In this document: piece by piece, positions 33,241-47,600 of the stretch
How the letters are laid out: each line of letters begins with the position of its first letter
Numbering within the stretch: the first letter of the stretch is position 1
Source: Smittia aterrima
Taxonomy: Eukaryota > Arthropoda > Insecta > Diptera > Chironomidae
Direction: 5' to 3'
Assembly: GCA_033063855.1 (NCBI GenBank)
Contig: CP093831.1
Location: forward strand, 8,184,001-8,248,000
Length of the DNA: 64,000 bases
Program-made: the position numbers and the translations under genes
The notes under the pieces: generated by a model
Database searches by the model: none
Told to the model about the DNA's origin: nothing
What the model saw: the letters and a program-made list of their open reading frames with translations, nothing else

Positions 33241-36200
33241 GTGAGCTTGCGACGTATGCGGAAAGTATTTGAGTGACAAATTACATCGCATTTAAATTAT
33301 TTCCTTTCCTCCTTTCCATCCCCAAGCCGCACACGATGTAAACTGATAACTGATCCCTGGAGGTTGAGTGGGCGGTGTCGGAAGAAATTGTAAACAAGAG
33401 AAAACTAGAAGGTCGGATGCTTTGCAGATTATTTACAAGGAAGGGAAGTTCCGGAAAGAGCTTCTTAACCAGAAAAACGGGTGAAGTGAACAACAATCCA
33501 AAGCGAAGATATTTTGTGACATTAAGTTATTGTGAAAACGTTTGCTTGAACATGTTTTGTTCATTTTACCGCAAGAAGTGAATGCCTGAGGTTCATGAAA
33601 ACATTAAAGTTCGCTGCTTTGAATTCTATCTGAATGCAAGTTCTTAAGCCTTAAACGACCTCAGGTACTTCTACCTTTCTAGCACTTTATTCAGAGCTGA
33701 GCTATAATTTATTGTCGGGCTGTTGTGAAACTTTCCCCCTCACTAATGCGATTTTTCTTCCTAACGACTGTTGAATAAATGACGGAGGCCTATTATAGCG
33801 TAAATTGAATGAGAAATCGCGCACGAGGGTTGAAAAGTTCTTTTTTGTTTTCTCTCACGCATCCTGAGAAAGAATGCATAGCAAAAATATTTTTCTTTGA
33901 GAATCTTCTAACAAAAATATTTTTGAGAAATTTAATTATTTCCTTATTTTAAAAATTGCGAAATTGTGAAATCAAAGTCAAATAATAAGGAAATGTTTAC
34001 TGCAAATCCTGCAAATATTTTGCGAGCAAACAACAAAGAGAAAAATATATCTTGAAGCTTTTCCGTATTCAAAAAAATGCTTTCAAGAAGCTGTTGTGAG
34101 AATGCGAGAATAATAAAAATTCTTTTATTTCCTTGTCACTTTGACAAAGCGGAATTAAATTACTTTCACATGAATTGAAGAAGCTTAAAGTGCGGAAAAT
34201 TAATATCTCACTTTTCTCGACCGTTGATGCAAGACAATCAAGAAATACTTTATCAACTAACCGGTAGGACGATGTGAAAATCGTCAGCAGTGGAAAAACT
34301 GTGTTAAAGTCAAAGGAGCATTTAAGACTTAATTTGATAATCTTTCGTTTCTTTTCTCTCCTTTCCCTTGGTAAGGCGAGAAAAGACGATCTTGTGGTAT
34401 TAAAAAGAAACTTTTAAAAGTTTTTCTTTCTTAAGTTTCTCCATTCAAGAGCAGCATTTTACCTTGGAGATGTGCTAAAGAAGAGACGAAGGTAATGAAG
34501 CACCTGACTTGAAATAATATCTCGATCTTAAAGCAAACTTCATGTTGACTTATGTTGTAAGAGTTCTCTGACTCTCTAGACAACCATTTTCCTTTTGTTT
34601 ATGAATGCAGCAATTGGATTAGTTTCAATCAGCGAAAGCTTTTAATTGCAGGAGTTTGTTATAAACTTGAAAGCTAATGCGACGGTAAAACTTTTGATGG
34701 TTTTAGTCGGATAGAAGTTACCTCGAAATGTGTCAATAAAGCTCAAGACACTCTGCAAATCTCCGTTGAAGTTTCTCTTGTGATGTAATTGACGGGAAGC
34801 TTTTCCCTTTTTGAGATACCTCGACCTGATAAAATTACTGCAGAAAAAGTTAATTTCCAACCCTTTTTCCCTTTTTTGTAATTCCTTCTTCCGTAATCCA
34901 CGATTCCCTAATAAAAAATTGAGATAAAAATTTATCTATTCATGCAGCAACGAGTGAAAACCTTCGTTTGTTTTCTTTATTTGTCAATTCATCGTCAGTC
35001 GTCTTAAATAATTCAGATTTTCTTTCCATTTATTTATTGGTCCTTCAAGTTCAGGTCGAAGGAACAATTTGTGAAGGAAAACATTTTTAATAGAAATTTA
35101 CTTAATCCTAATGGAATGAGATGCGAGCTTTTCTCAGCTCACTGTCACTTTGATTAACAAAGCATGGAATGAGTTGTGAAAAGAAGAAATGCTTAGTAGG
35201 ATTACTTGAGAATGGTCGATGAATAAAGTTATTAAAGCGAAAAGATGTGGGTTCGATAAAGCAATCAACTTAACAAAGTCTCTTGATGCTGAGCGATTAA
35301 AAAGAAGTTGAAGCCGCTGGTGTTTGAAATCCTTTGAATCATTCGCCCATCTTGTCCTTTTCGTGTTATCCCAAGAGCATTTCAACAAAGCATCGTCGCT
35401 ATCTGGAATATTCCACCCAATCCTCTCGAGAAACATAAATATTTACTCATTAAGCAGACAGTAATTAGATTGTCAATATTTAGGCGGATGAAAATATATT
35501 CTCTCGATTTCGTCGAAAGCTTTTGCGATGAGGAAGTTTTTCTATCGCGAAATATCTCATCGCCTTAAGATTTTATCGAGATTTAGCTCGTGTTGTTCCG
35601 CTTGTTTACTGAAGACGAGTTTTCATTACAAAACCGTTCATGAATAGCGCTCCTTGGGAATTACGGTGAAAACAAAATCTGCTCGATTTTTCAGCAATGC
35701 GAGTTTTATCGCTCGACACCCCAATGATTCCTTTTAGTCCCGAAGCTACACGAATCGCGTCGTTTGAAAATCAAAAGAACTCTGATCTCTCATCACATTT
35801 TCAAAGTCTCATATTTTCCATCTCACTCCACTCACATCAGCCGACAGGGAGAAAGAGTAATTGATGTCTTCCGGTGAAGTGAAAGATGCTGAAATAAAAT
35901 CAGAGTGTCGAGCTTTTCGGCGACGAAGAATTCTAAAGAAATTCATCAACGGAAAATTGAAGTTTCGAAGAATGAAGAAAATAGAAATTGTGACAATAGC
36001 AGAAGCGCACATTCTTGAACGAGTGTGAATATTTTTCATCGACGAGTGTTCCCTTCCTCTCTCATCATCAGAACGTCTAAACAAGATTCCACTCTCATAA
36101 ATTTTCGTCACAAATTTGTGTCATAAATTGAAGCACGCAGCATCCAGGGGCCTGAAGCTTTATTGTTGTGACGTTTGTGACGTTTTAACAAGTCTTTATC

Positions 36201-39200
36201 GCAACAAGCTATGAGCAGAGAAATCAACACGAAAACAATATTTGTTCACGATTTTTTTTCTCCTGTTTTGTTTCGAATGTCCGAGAGACGACACAAATTG
36301 TCGCTTCTCGAGAATGAAGGCGAATAAACGATTTTTTTGAGGTGAGAATGACTGACAATGAGCGACAGAAAAATTGGAAAATTGAAAAATTCGCTGCAAT
36401 ATTTCTCGTCTTTCGAACGATGATTTTTTTTCTAGCGCGAACGTCACGAAGGTTTGTTGGGAACAAATGAAGATTCGTGCTCGGAAATTTAAATTGCAGA
36501 TCGTGAGGCTTGAGGTATTTAATTAAACAAGGAGAGAGGTGACTATCTTTGCATGAGAATTAGATGTCGAGGATTCCACTCTCATCAGAAGTGTAATCAG
36601 AAAAAGCTTTTCAAGGAACAAAGAGAGTGAGAGAGAGAGAAACAAAACCACCACTCTGTGCAAAGCTCTAGAGCAACTGTCGTCATATCTCGTCACTCAG
36701 CATCATCATCTGTTGTTGAATTATGAGATCATTTTGTGTGGCGGTGAAGGCAGATGGAGGTGTTTGAAACGCCTCAGACAATGAGTGATTAACTCAGAAC
36801 TTCCATAAAACCTTAAAGGTCCCAAAAGAATTTAAAGCTTCTTATATCGGAGCATTAACAAATTGAAAAATTGTGGAAAGTAATCTCTCGAAATTCCAAC
36901 GAATTATCAAGAATTTCTTTATTAACCACGGAGCAAACATTCGCTCGAGGTTTTTATTACAAACTGGCTTTGGTAACGACTGTTGTTAAGAATATTTCTG
37001 TTGCATCAAATTTGTAAAGCACTTGAGCTTCCATGGAAAATTGGATGAGTTTACTGAATTTAAAATGATGACGAAAGCAGCTTACAAATAATCGACATAA
37101 TTTTATTTTGAGCAGGATTATTTCTCATTTTGTTAAGTTCGCAAATAACGCACACACTGTCTGTCAGTCTGGTGCCGCTAAGCTGATATAAACATTTGGT
37201 GAATGTGCTTGTTAAACAAGCAATTAACATCAGACTGAGTATGAGATCCGGTGTATGTTGCTGTATAAACTTTTTCTCTCTCGAACTATCCACATCCCCG
37301 ACCGCAGTAAAAATTACGTCAATCTCGTTCGTTTCCGCCACAATCGCCATCATAAATATTTTTATTGACACACGCACCCAAAGACGACGACTGCCAAAGT
37401 TCTCATGAGCGATAAATCGTTGAATTATTCATTGCCTCATCAACAAATTCCTTCATAAAATGAATTAAATTGCAATCGTGTGCGTCGCACTTTTTGTGAT
37501 TGTAACTCGAACCAAAAGGGGCGCATAAATTATTTTACAATGCTTGTGCGATAAAAAATCTTCACTGCCGAGGAAATTCTATATTTCCTTCCTCTACTTG
37601 CAGACAAAGTGTGCAGAGCGTGGAGTCGTGGAAAACTTTTTATATTTGCCACTATATTTATTCAGTCGCACCATGAGTTGATTTTATTGTTGGAGCCAAA
37701 GAGGAAACGGGACGGAGAGTCTCGAAAGTTTTTACGAATATGCAATTGAGATTTCTCAAAGGAAATTCCCTTTGATGAGATGAAATTTGTACAGCACTCG
37801 AAATACTAAATGAGCCTTAATTTGCAAACCCATTAACTTCTGAGATTTGCTCCTTTGACAATAATCGCTTTGCTTTCCGCAATTATTGAACTTTCTGTTC
37901 CATATTTCTTTGAGTTTGCATTCTCAACCAATGTCAAACAGGTCCTTGAAGTTATTTTGCAGCCAAACTTTCAGGTGCTTTTCATCTTTTTCGTCTCAGC
38001 TTGTCGAAGCATTTTATGTCGCACACACACTGCGGCAGCATCTGAAACTTTTTATTTATATTTTATTTCATCAGAAACGCTTATTGATTGGCATGTCCGC
38101 CCGAAACTGTTATTGTTTCTCCAGCTTTTATGCTTTCTCAAGCTTGGTTCGTAAGTTGAGGTTATTGGTTCGGAGAATCGAGGTACTTTATACGATCTAC
38201 CGAATCTTTATGACCGTCTTGAGAATTTTTCCCCATCAGATGTTCGACGCTTGAAAGAGGTGGACAAGTTGATACGAAGTAAAAAGATCGTGTCAAATTG
38301 GCCGAAATCTATACCGGAGAGAGGGAAGAGAAAGAGAGAGGAAGCAATAAAGTTTGTTCGGGGAAAATGCTTTAAAGCCAAAAGAAGAAAAGGACAATAA
38401 AGGGAAATATTGCAGCTATCAATGAAATGAGTGTCGATAAAGGAGAGAAGAAAAAAAGCTGAGGAATCTATTAACAGGGTTGCATGAGAAATTGAATGTT
38501 CCTCCTTTTCTTTCCACTACGATTGATTTCCCTAAGCATCAAACCTCAATTTATAATCTTGTTTCGGACTCGAGGCTGACCCAAAACATGAAAGAATTTC
38601 ATGAACTTTAAGAAAGGAGACAAGGTTGAACTTTAAATGCTTTTTTCCTTCAATCTTTTCCTTCTCTTTTTCTTTTTTGCTGAGGAATGTTAGAGAACCA
38701 TAAGCAAGGGGGGATTAAAGTACTTAAGTCGATTCGGCATCAAGAGACTAAGCTCGACCAGCTTGCAGAATCTAAATTTGTGTGTTTTTTGATAGAATCA
38801 GAGACATTTGTTTGAAAAGCGCATGGAAAATCCTATCAATTTCACTTCTCCTCCTTAATTTAATTTCATTTCTTACCATAGTGACCCATTTCAATCTAAA
38901 CGGACATTAAACTAAGCTTTTGTGAAAAACCACCCGACCGGGCTTTTAACAGAAACGTACGAAAAGGAAATTGAGAAAGTTTATGAAAATAACAAAAAGG
39001 AAATTACGCAACGTCGTTAAACTTTCATGAGATTAAGTTTCATTTCACGCATCCAATTGCTTTCACATCATCAATGTTCTCTCGCCAAGTCTTCAATAGT
39101 CTCGTTTGGCATCTCCTTTCGAAAAACTTTTAATGGAGCTCGCATGTCATCAGCTAAAACGAAAGCAATAAAATGTCTTCTCCCTCAACAACGTTACATG

Positions 39201-39975
39201 TTTTATTGAGACGACAAGAACCATTAACAAGCCCACTAAACAAATGACCCATTCTGTAAATTCAATGGCTTCCTCTTCCTCTCAGATGCTCATCAGAAAA
39301 ATGACATAATGGACGAAGCGAGGAACTTTTATGAGTATCTTTAACTTCTCTACCTTTTTGTTATTGCCAACATTGGATGAAGACGACGAGCCGATGTATC
39401 ACTACAAACGAAAAATAAAAGCTTTCGTTTCCATGAACTGTGTCTCATAAGAGTTTTTACGACTTCAGTGTCGTAATCAGAATTCAGAAATCAATTCTAA
39501 GAGATCAGATTTATTTTTTTTATCTCTGTTGACTGAAAGTCGAAACGACTTTACATTTATTGTGCGAGAGGAGCCAACAAAGGCTCATTGAAGATTCAAG
39601 CCTTGTGACAAACAGTGTCAAATTTCACATGTAATTTAATTTATTTGCGACGCACTGAGATTTATTTCTGTACTTTAATATTTTATTGAACGACTTAAGC
39701 AGTGTCGCCTTACAAACATCGTCGAGACGAGAAAAGTAATCGAAATCTCTATTGATTTGGAAATGTCAGTCACCTCTCGACCTCAAATAATCCAATGATT
39801 CGATATTAATAAATGATGAGCGAAGAAACTGTTTTTTCAAGACCTCCCGAATCAAATATTGAACATTTCTGTTTGCTTTTCTGCTTTTTTTTCCCTTCTC
39901 GTGAAGAAGGAGAGAAATCTGCTGATGTCTCCTGAAAGCTCTGCGGGATTCGCTTCAAGGCAACGCAATAACGAA

Positions 39976-40011
39976 TTTCCTTCGTCTGTTCGAACTTCGA
40001 ACAGAAGGAAA
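39976..40011. repeat. Long hairpin / near-perfect inverted repeat
   Basis: Arms TTTCCT (39976-39981) and TCTGTTCGAA (39985-39994) pair with TTCGAACAGA and AGGAAA (39996-40011), leaving a 3-nt bulge and a 1-nt centre. That makes 16 base pairs. The loop is too short for a microRNA precursor. Confidence 0.7.
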
Positions 40012-41609
40012 AACAAGAATCATCTCATCAATCAATTTGTAGAATGATTAAGGGGAGAAGAGTGAGCGAGTGAAATTAATTAACTCGTTTTCATTTTCAC
40101 TTGCCGCTTGAGTTTGAATCGAATCACTAAACTTTTTTTTTATCGGCTTAGCTTGTACGTCTTTCCAAGCAATTACCATCATGATTCTTTCGAGATGAGA
40201 AGCTGATGTTACGCAATCAACGATGAAGCCTCTTTCAATAAAATGAAACTACCGATTGCTGTTCAACTCATAAACTTTGCCTTTTCCACTACGAAAGTAA
40301 CGAGGAAACAAAAGTAGAATCGAAAACTTTTCTGTTTGCAAAACATTGCTCAATTAATCGTTCGTCGAGAGAAAAGGAATTTCGTTGTGAAGATGTAAAA
40401 GTTTCTCGCTTCAATTCAACTCTACAAACTCCTTGATGTGCAAATGTTTCGACAACCATTCATTGAAGTTATCGGCAGTCTTCACTTCATCCATCATGCC
40501 AAAGTCAGATCTCACGTTCCTTCCGCTGTTGAGTTCCAACAGTTTGATTTAATTAAGCATGAAAGAAAGAAAGTTTTATGCAACTTTTTAATCAATAAGG
40601 GAATTGATTATGATGCAAACATGCTGAGTTCTTAGCTGAGACGTCTGAAAAGTTTCTTTGGATTCTCTAACAAAAGTTTTGTTTTAGGAAATATTTTTGT
40701 TTATTTAAAATTTTCAATTTATCTAATTAATTCAATGAATCGTCCACAAATTGGCGATCGAGTATTTTAACTTTAGTTTTTAATTATTTACAACATGAAA
40801 ATGATTTAATTTACATTTTCTTAAATCGATTTGGTTTGCTAGCTGCAAATTTTCTTCTTCAACTTCTCTTCTACTTTAAATTTATTCTTCAATGTCGACA
40901 AGAAAACTTTTTCTGTAATAAAGTGATAGTTTTAATTATTTATTTCCACTTCATTTTGATTTCCATTTACATTTAATAAATTCTTTTAATTGTTTACCAA
41001 TTGAATATTTCAATTCGGCAATGTTTGATGAAGTGACTGATGGAAATGAATTTTAAACCAAAACGATGGGAAGAAAATTGTTGTCGGAAATTCCGATATT
41101 TTGTGGAATAAAAATAAAATTACACTTCGTAATATTCTAACTTGTTCACTTTCTCTCCCACACTTCAAAATAACTTGAAACCAAAATAAATTTTTCCAGT
41201 TTGAAAGTCGATAACAACCTCGTTCAACAGCTAACTCATTTCCAATTCCGAAATAAACAAAAACTTTTTACTTTGAAGAATCTAAATTATTTTCGTTTTG
41301 CGTCACAAACTTTGTAACTTTCTTCAATTTTAATCAAATTTTCTTCACCCTGACGACCCCTCAATTCTCTAAGAAACTATTCCAAACTTTAATTTTCTTC
41401 ATTTTTCGACTTTAAGGCTTAAAGGCAATGTTTTCTTTTTCCATCTAATTACTTATTTTCTAAATATCAAACGAAACTCATGTTCCGTCTTTTCTTTCCT
41501 TCTCCTCTACCTTCTCCAACATTGGCTGATAATTCACCGACTGTTTGAGGATTGATTGAGGCATAGTGACGATTGGAGAGAGAGCTCCTGGGACGGGGCT
41601 CATTTGCTG

Positions 41610-44600
41610 TCATCCATAGAAGAACTGCTGCTGTTGCGAAGTGTTTATTGCAAGCGGCGGATGTCGAGGGTAAAAGCCAGAAGACATGCTCGTGGGAACC
41701 GTCTCAACAAGCCCCGATTGAGTAGGTCGACGAATCGTGTGATGGCCCATTATGGAGCCACTCATAAAAGTCGATGGAGATGGAATCACGCTAACAAGTT
41801 GTCCGCCATCGCTCGGGTTTCTATGTACACCTAAGTGCTGACGCGGCAGCGTTCGGAATTGTAAATTGGCTGCAAATAAAGGTAAAATTTGTTAATGGAG
41901 CGAGGCACAGAGAATTTTGAGCTCTGTTTCTTATCCAAAGTTAATTAGGTTAACACTCGATGGAAACGATTTGAATAAATTTAGCTGAAGTTTTAAGTGA
42001 GAAAACATTTCAAAGAAATTTGATGAATTACTCTCGCTTGATGAGCTTTTAGAGTTTTTTGTTTGTAATTTAAGTAATTTAATAGAATTTTAGATTCGCC
42101 CACGCACCAAAAGAAAGTGCTAAAGGTAATTATAATTTTTTTAAGCTTGGCATCTGCTTCTCCTAATGTTCGTCGAGAAATTCAGCTAGTTCAATCAGAA
42201 AAGCACTCGTCAGATTGGAAAGTTTTTGTTGTTCGCCAAGAGAAATAATCACAAATCATCTTCAATCATTAATTTTCATATTTATTAGTTTGTTTTTCGT
42301 TTCTAATCCTCCATCTTTCGGAGTAGAGAGTAAAAACCAAAGCATCTTCAAATATCTTGAGTGGAAGAATTCGCCAAAGAAGAAAGAAATTGGAAGTTTT
42401 TGAAAAATTATTCGATCGAATGTTGAAGAAAAAAAAGTTGAAAGATTTTCGTTCAACAGTTGCTAAGAAACCGTAAAGCAATTTTATGTTTACATAAACT
42501 CGACTGCTATGTTTAGCAGTCCTTTGACGTAACTTCCGCTATGTTCCATGGAGATAATTAAAAAAATATTTCAAGGATTTACTTCCGTAATTATAAAAAT
42601 TTTTGGACACTTCCCTCGAGTGCTTGATTTCGCCAGAATAAATAATGAAATGCTCGTAAGAAAACGGCATTGAAAAGGAAGGAAACAAGCCCAAGGCCTT
42701 AATGAATATTAATTTGATTATTAGCAAAGCAAAAATCTTCCGGGACAAGATATTCTTTCGGTCATAACTCATAGACTCTCTCACACTCTGTCTCGTTGTC
42801 TTCTTACCTAAATTGGATGGTGATTGAGCTAATATTGATGGATTGTTATTTAATCCACCCGATCCTATTAAAATTGATGATGGCTGGTGCTGTTGTTGTT
42901 GCTGAATCGCCGATGGCGGACGAATTAGTAATGTGGATGAACTTGTTGGTACGATGCTGACGTAGGGCGCGAGTGATGGCGTGTACGTGTTAAACGACGC
43001 TTTCTGGTAATGGACCGAGAAAAAAAGAATGCAAAGATTTTATAAGGACGACGATGACATGGATACGTCAACAAGACCAAAGCAAACAATATAAAACAGA
43101 GACATTTATCATTGAAATCTTGTTTTAGCCAAGCCAAACGTTCAAGCGGGAAAGCTTTTCGCCATCTCATCGCAATTACCTCATTCTTCATTGGAAGACT
43201 ATTCATGCTCATGGGAGTTGTGAGATCGATATCACCGCCCTCCATGTCACAAATGTTATCGTTCGAGAAGCCTTTGGTGATGGTTGTCTCACCCGTGTTG
43301 GACTTGTGGAACTTTGGTTCATCTTTCGACGAGTCTTCGGCGTCGTCTTGCTGCTTTTGGATGATGATACGACCAGTAATGATAATGAGACAAAGAAGAA
43401 CGCAGATAGTCACGGAGATTATCAGATAAAGATAGTAACGTTCGTGATGTTCTGAAAGAATCAACGAGAGAAACAATTTAAAGTGTTGACTTTATAAATC
43501 GCGTTGAGCTCGAACGAGCACCTTCGAGAATAAAATTGTTTCAAAACTTAAACTTTTCCTCTTCATTGTCGTCGCTCTAAATCGAAAGCTTTGAAACTTT
43601 GTCTATTACAAAGTTCGAATGCACACTTAACTTCTCACGTATAAGTTCTTTTAAACTTCTACTTCAAACATGAAGCGAGACGTCAATTTAAATATTCAAC
43701 AATATAATCAAATTACGAAAAATCTTTTGAGACGCAAAGACACAATGTCACCCCACATGGTTTCTATATAATCACAGAAACTTTTCTCAAAAAACTTTAC
43801 TACGTGCCCGCAAAGAAGAGAAATTTAATCCAACCACATCGGCAAAGTAAAAGGCAAAAAAAGGTAAAAGTTGACAATCACGAACTTCACGCTGTGCATT
43901 TTTCCTCGCCACAATTCTTCTTATCGGAAAGTAATCTCGCTCCTCGTGCCGTCCGCTAGCCACTTATTATGGATGTCAGACACCAACTTATATTTCTTGA
44001 CAAGTTTTTTTCAAGGCTTGTTCTTCTTATTCTTACTTAGCGTCGATTCAGTCGCCCCCAAGGTGTCATAAAAATATAGTAAATTATATTTGCCTTTTAT
44101 TATCTCAATTTTCTCATTTGCACCACGATCACAGTCGTGGCGTGCTTGTATTCAGAGGAGCTTTCTGTCGGAGCTTTTGCAAATACAAACTTGATTTATT
44201 CAACTTAAAGAGGAAACTCCTACAAACACGCTCGTCTCGCATAATTTTCCACTTTCGACAAACACAATTCCGAGCTTTGCCGGTCGCTCTCTCTCCTTCG
44301 CTTTAAAAGCGATAAACTTTATTGCTTTCCGGGTATTTTTTGGCTAATAAAATAAATATCTTGTTCATCTTCCTCTGTTTCTTTTGCTGTTTGGGGTTGC
44401 GTGCGGAATGCCCGGAGATTGAAGATGCAAATATGTGCTTAGGACATGGGAACTGAGTCGAAGAAAGGGAGAACTTTTCAAGGAAAAAAAATCAATTTAT
44501 ATTCCCGAAGAAATCCGAGATCATGCTCAAGCTTTTCTGCACATCATCGCAACTGTCAACTGCTCCCTCGAGGTTCATGAACGAGACATAAAAAGTAAAG

Positions 44601-47600
44601 TTTACGTTTCCGAGGGTGAAAAAGGTAGACAAACACACGCAAAAACTGAAGTCACGGCAGTTTAAAGAGCTTTCGACTTTCGATAAACATTTTTTTCTTC
44701 TCTCGAAGCGGGGCTGGCTTCTTCAGTTGAAAATTGCTCAAGGTAATCATGAAAAACGAGAAGAAATCTCGAGAAGTAAAGTTTTACGTCAACATGTTGA
44801 TTTTTTTTATGGTTGACGAATAAGGGATTGAAAAATAAGCAATTTCTAGTATTTCAGTTTGTAAAGAGTCTGTTGAAATTTAATTGGTTGAAATATTGAA
44901 TTTTTAATATTCACTCGCTCGTTGATAGGAAGTTCTTGATGAGTTTTTTTTTAGATTTTACAACACGTATTGATTAAATCTCGGCAAATGAACGTCGGTA
45001 AAAAATATTTTTTATTAAAGTTAAAGAGTCTGTTGAAAAGTGAATTGCGCGGTTGAAAAATGTGTTTGCATCAAAGGATTTCATGCCATGCTGACTTCAT
45101 CAACGAGAAAGCATTCCATTTAAATGAAAAGTTAAGAGCTTCAAGTTTCAGAAGCGAAATTAAAGAAATTTAAAATAAGAAAATCAGATTAAGTTTCATG
45201 ATGCATTTAACGACTCACAGTCACAAGTTGTTCTATCGAGTATCAACTTATCAATTTATTGTTCATACGCATCATTTAATATTCATCAGAGAGTAGACGA
45301 GTAGCGAGTGAAGCGCATAAATATAGAAGCGATGTGATTGAAATATCTTCCATAAACAGACAAAACATGCTAAACTTCGGAATGAAGAGCACAAATAAAT
45401 GCTTTCCACGACACTGCTCGCAGTTTGATATCATCGTCAAAGAGTGTTCTCAGCTTCATCACAATCATAAATAGAGATTTTGTCGGTTGTCGGAGCCGTA
45501 ACAATCATAAACCATTGAAAACATAATCATCCCGGCAATAAATACTAATAACCAGTGAATTGTTCGTCGCTTGTGAATTATTTCTCTCGCTACAGCTTTA
45601 TCGATTGTGCTGCTCTAATTTATTTCTAAATTTACATTGAACAAGACATTACATGGTGAATGGCTCGCAGAGATTCAGGATTCAGGAAATATCATGACGT
45701 TTCGTTTTAGAATTGCGGAAGCAACGTCCAACCGAGCTTTTCATATACCAATTCAAATAAATAAATGAATTCGATTATGGCGATTGCTCTTCAAAAGTAC
45801 TATTTCTGAAACGAATGGGTTTGAAGCGAAACATTTTTAATTGCATCATTTTTTAATTTCATTAGCAGACTTGGCTAGTTGGAAGCTCAGAGTTCAAGTC
45901 ATTTTTCAAATCATTTACAGACTAGTAATTCAACATTAACGCGACAAAAAAATCCTTGAGATGTGAAGAGGAAAACTCATTTTTCAGAAAGCAGCTTTTA
46001 ATTATTTTAGTTAATGCTCTAGTTAAAAAAATCCAATTAAAAAATTTGAGAAGCGTATCATTTTCGTGTTAACCCTGTTTGCACCTCGGAAGATCTCATC
46101 GCTAAGTGTAGCTCGATACAATGAAATCCATGAACCATCGCCCTGAAGCAGTAAATTATTTTAATTAATAAGCAACGCGGAATAAAGCGAAAATGCTTTG
46201 AAGCAGAACGAGGGCTGTTCAAGAGTAATTGTCATCATGATTCAATTTTCCAGCCTTTTCGTTCCTTCGTTACAAAAGAAAAATATGAAATCCACCGTGA
46301 TTTTTCATTTTTTTTTGTTCCTTTCTTTCCCGGAGCGATGCTGAAGCGGACAGAATTAATTTGCAATATTTTGCTTTTCCTTTCTCCTTTTTTTACTGTT
46401 TGACGAAGGGAGCGCAGTTGATTGTCTTTTACTGCCGTTTCTCGCTTGTTAATAATTCAATTAAAACGAAATTGGAAATCACAATTTTAAATTGAATGGT
46501 TGATTTTGTTTCGTTATAAATGCCTCTTTCCCTCTTTTGTACAAGAAAAGCTTTTAGCTTCTCAAATGTGCTTTCAATCAAAGTATTTAGGTCAAAATAA
46601 CAGAAACCATTGCTACCTTGTTAGGACGAAAATGACAGTTGCTACTAGTTAACGCGTTGGACGGACTTGCAAGACATTCAAAATAAATTTCTTAGAAAAT
46701 TGTTGTCGAAATATCGTCTTGACTTAAATAAATTCAAAAGACGTCAACGTTTGAAATATTTTCTTCAAAATAAAATGGAAAATATAAAATCAATTCTAAA
46801 AAAAACACCACGCCAACATTTATTCTGTCAAATAAGGTTGACGATGGACTCTCGAATGATTCAAATTTTCATTCATTTGAAGTTTGTGGAGGATTTATTT
46901 GTCATGGAAATTTTGAATCTGTCTCTAAACTCCGTTCCCACTTCTTCAAACCACTTAGGATGGAATTGTCTTGAGATATCGGGTCGGGTCGGGTCTCTCG
47001 AATTCTCCAGCCACATAACGTTTTGAGAGTTTAATTTTTTTTAGGAAATTCATTCATTCCGGCCCCAAATATTTTCATAATGGAACCACTTTCCACTGTT
47101 TAATGCTCGCAGACCTCTTTTAACTTCTTAATGTTCCAAGAAGACTTTCTCGAAAACCCTTTTTCCGAGAGATTTGCATGACTCACGAGTTTATCATAAT
47201 GTAGAAAGCTTTTATAAGCTTTCCTCAAACGTCCCTTTATCAGCCACTCACTCACCTTCAAGTGATGAATCGTCTCGATTTCTCAATGGTGGTCGAACGG
47301 ACGACGATTGCACTGTAATGATGGACGGGATGATGTCGGACGACCCTCTCTCCTTTGCTAAATCGCCTTGAAGTTTCGGCTCAGGCGGAATTGCTTCTGG
47401 TTCTTTATAGAATTGATCGTCGTCGTATAATTCATCATGGTCGTGGTCGACATCGTTTTGATGGGGCTCGTCAGGCTCAGGTGGCGTGTCAAAGCGGTCT
47501 TTGAGAACTTTTTTCGGAACTTTTAAAAAGAAAAAGAAAATTGCGTTAAGTGAGGATTGGAAGATGAATTGGAAATGAACGACCTACCACAAGTATAAAC

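Larger units (their letters stand above)
26564..41609. other. 15-kb interval without a recognisable gene
   Basis: AT-rich sequence with abundant GAAA/TTTC-type runs and only short open frames with no family resemblance. Things seen in it: a CT run (29429-29447), a GC-richer splice-flanked island (33081-33240), a long hairpin (39976-40011), a GA-rich stretch near 36.63 kb, and minus-strand AATAAA candidates near 40.88 and 40.94 kb that could end the EVA1C transcript. The interval may be regulatory sequence for EVA1C or intron of a gene whose exons I could not recognise. Confidence 0.5.

Noticed and set aside
33880..33930. Two AAAATATTTTT blocks close together
   Set aside because: Short AT-rich similarity of a kind common throughout this sequence; not convincing as a tandem repeat.
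35134..35436. 100-codon minus-strand frame starting at an ATG
   Set aside because: No family resemblance, and the surrounding sequence has the same composition as non-coding flanks.
46667..47026. 119-codon plus-strand frame inside EVA1C intron 6
   Set aside because: Lys- and Leu-rich low-information product, first codon is a TTG, no recognised domain and no splice or poly(A) context. It includes a GGGTC triplicate at its 3' part.
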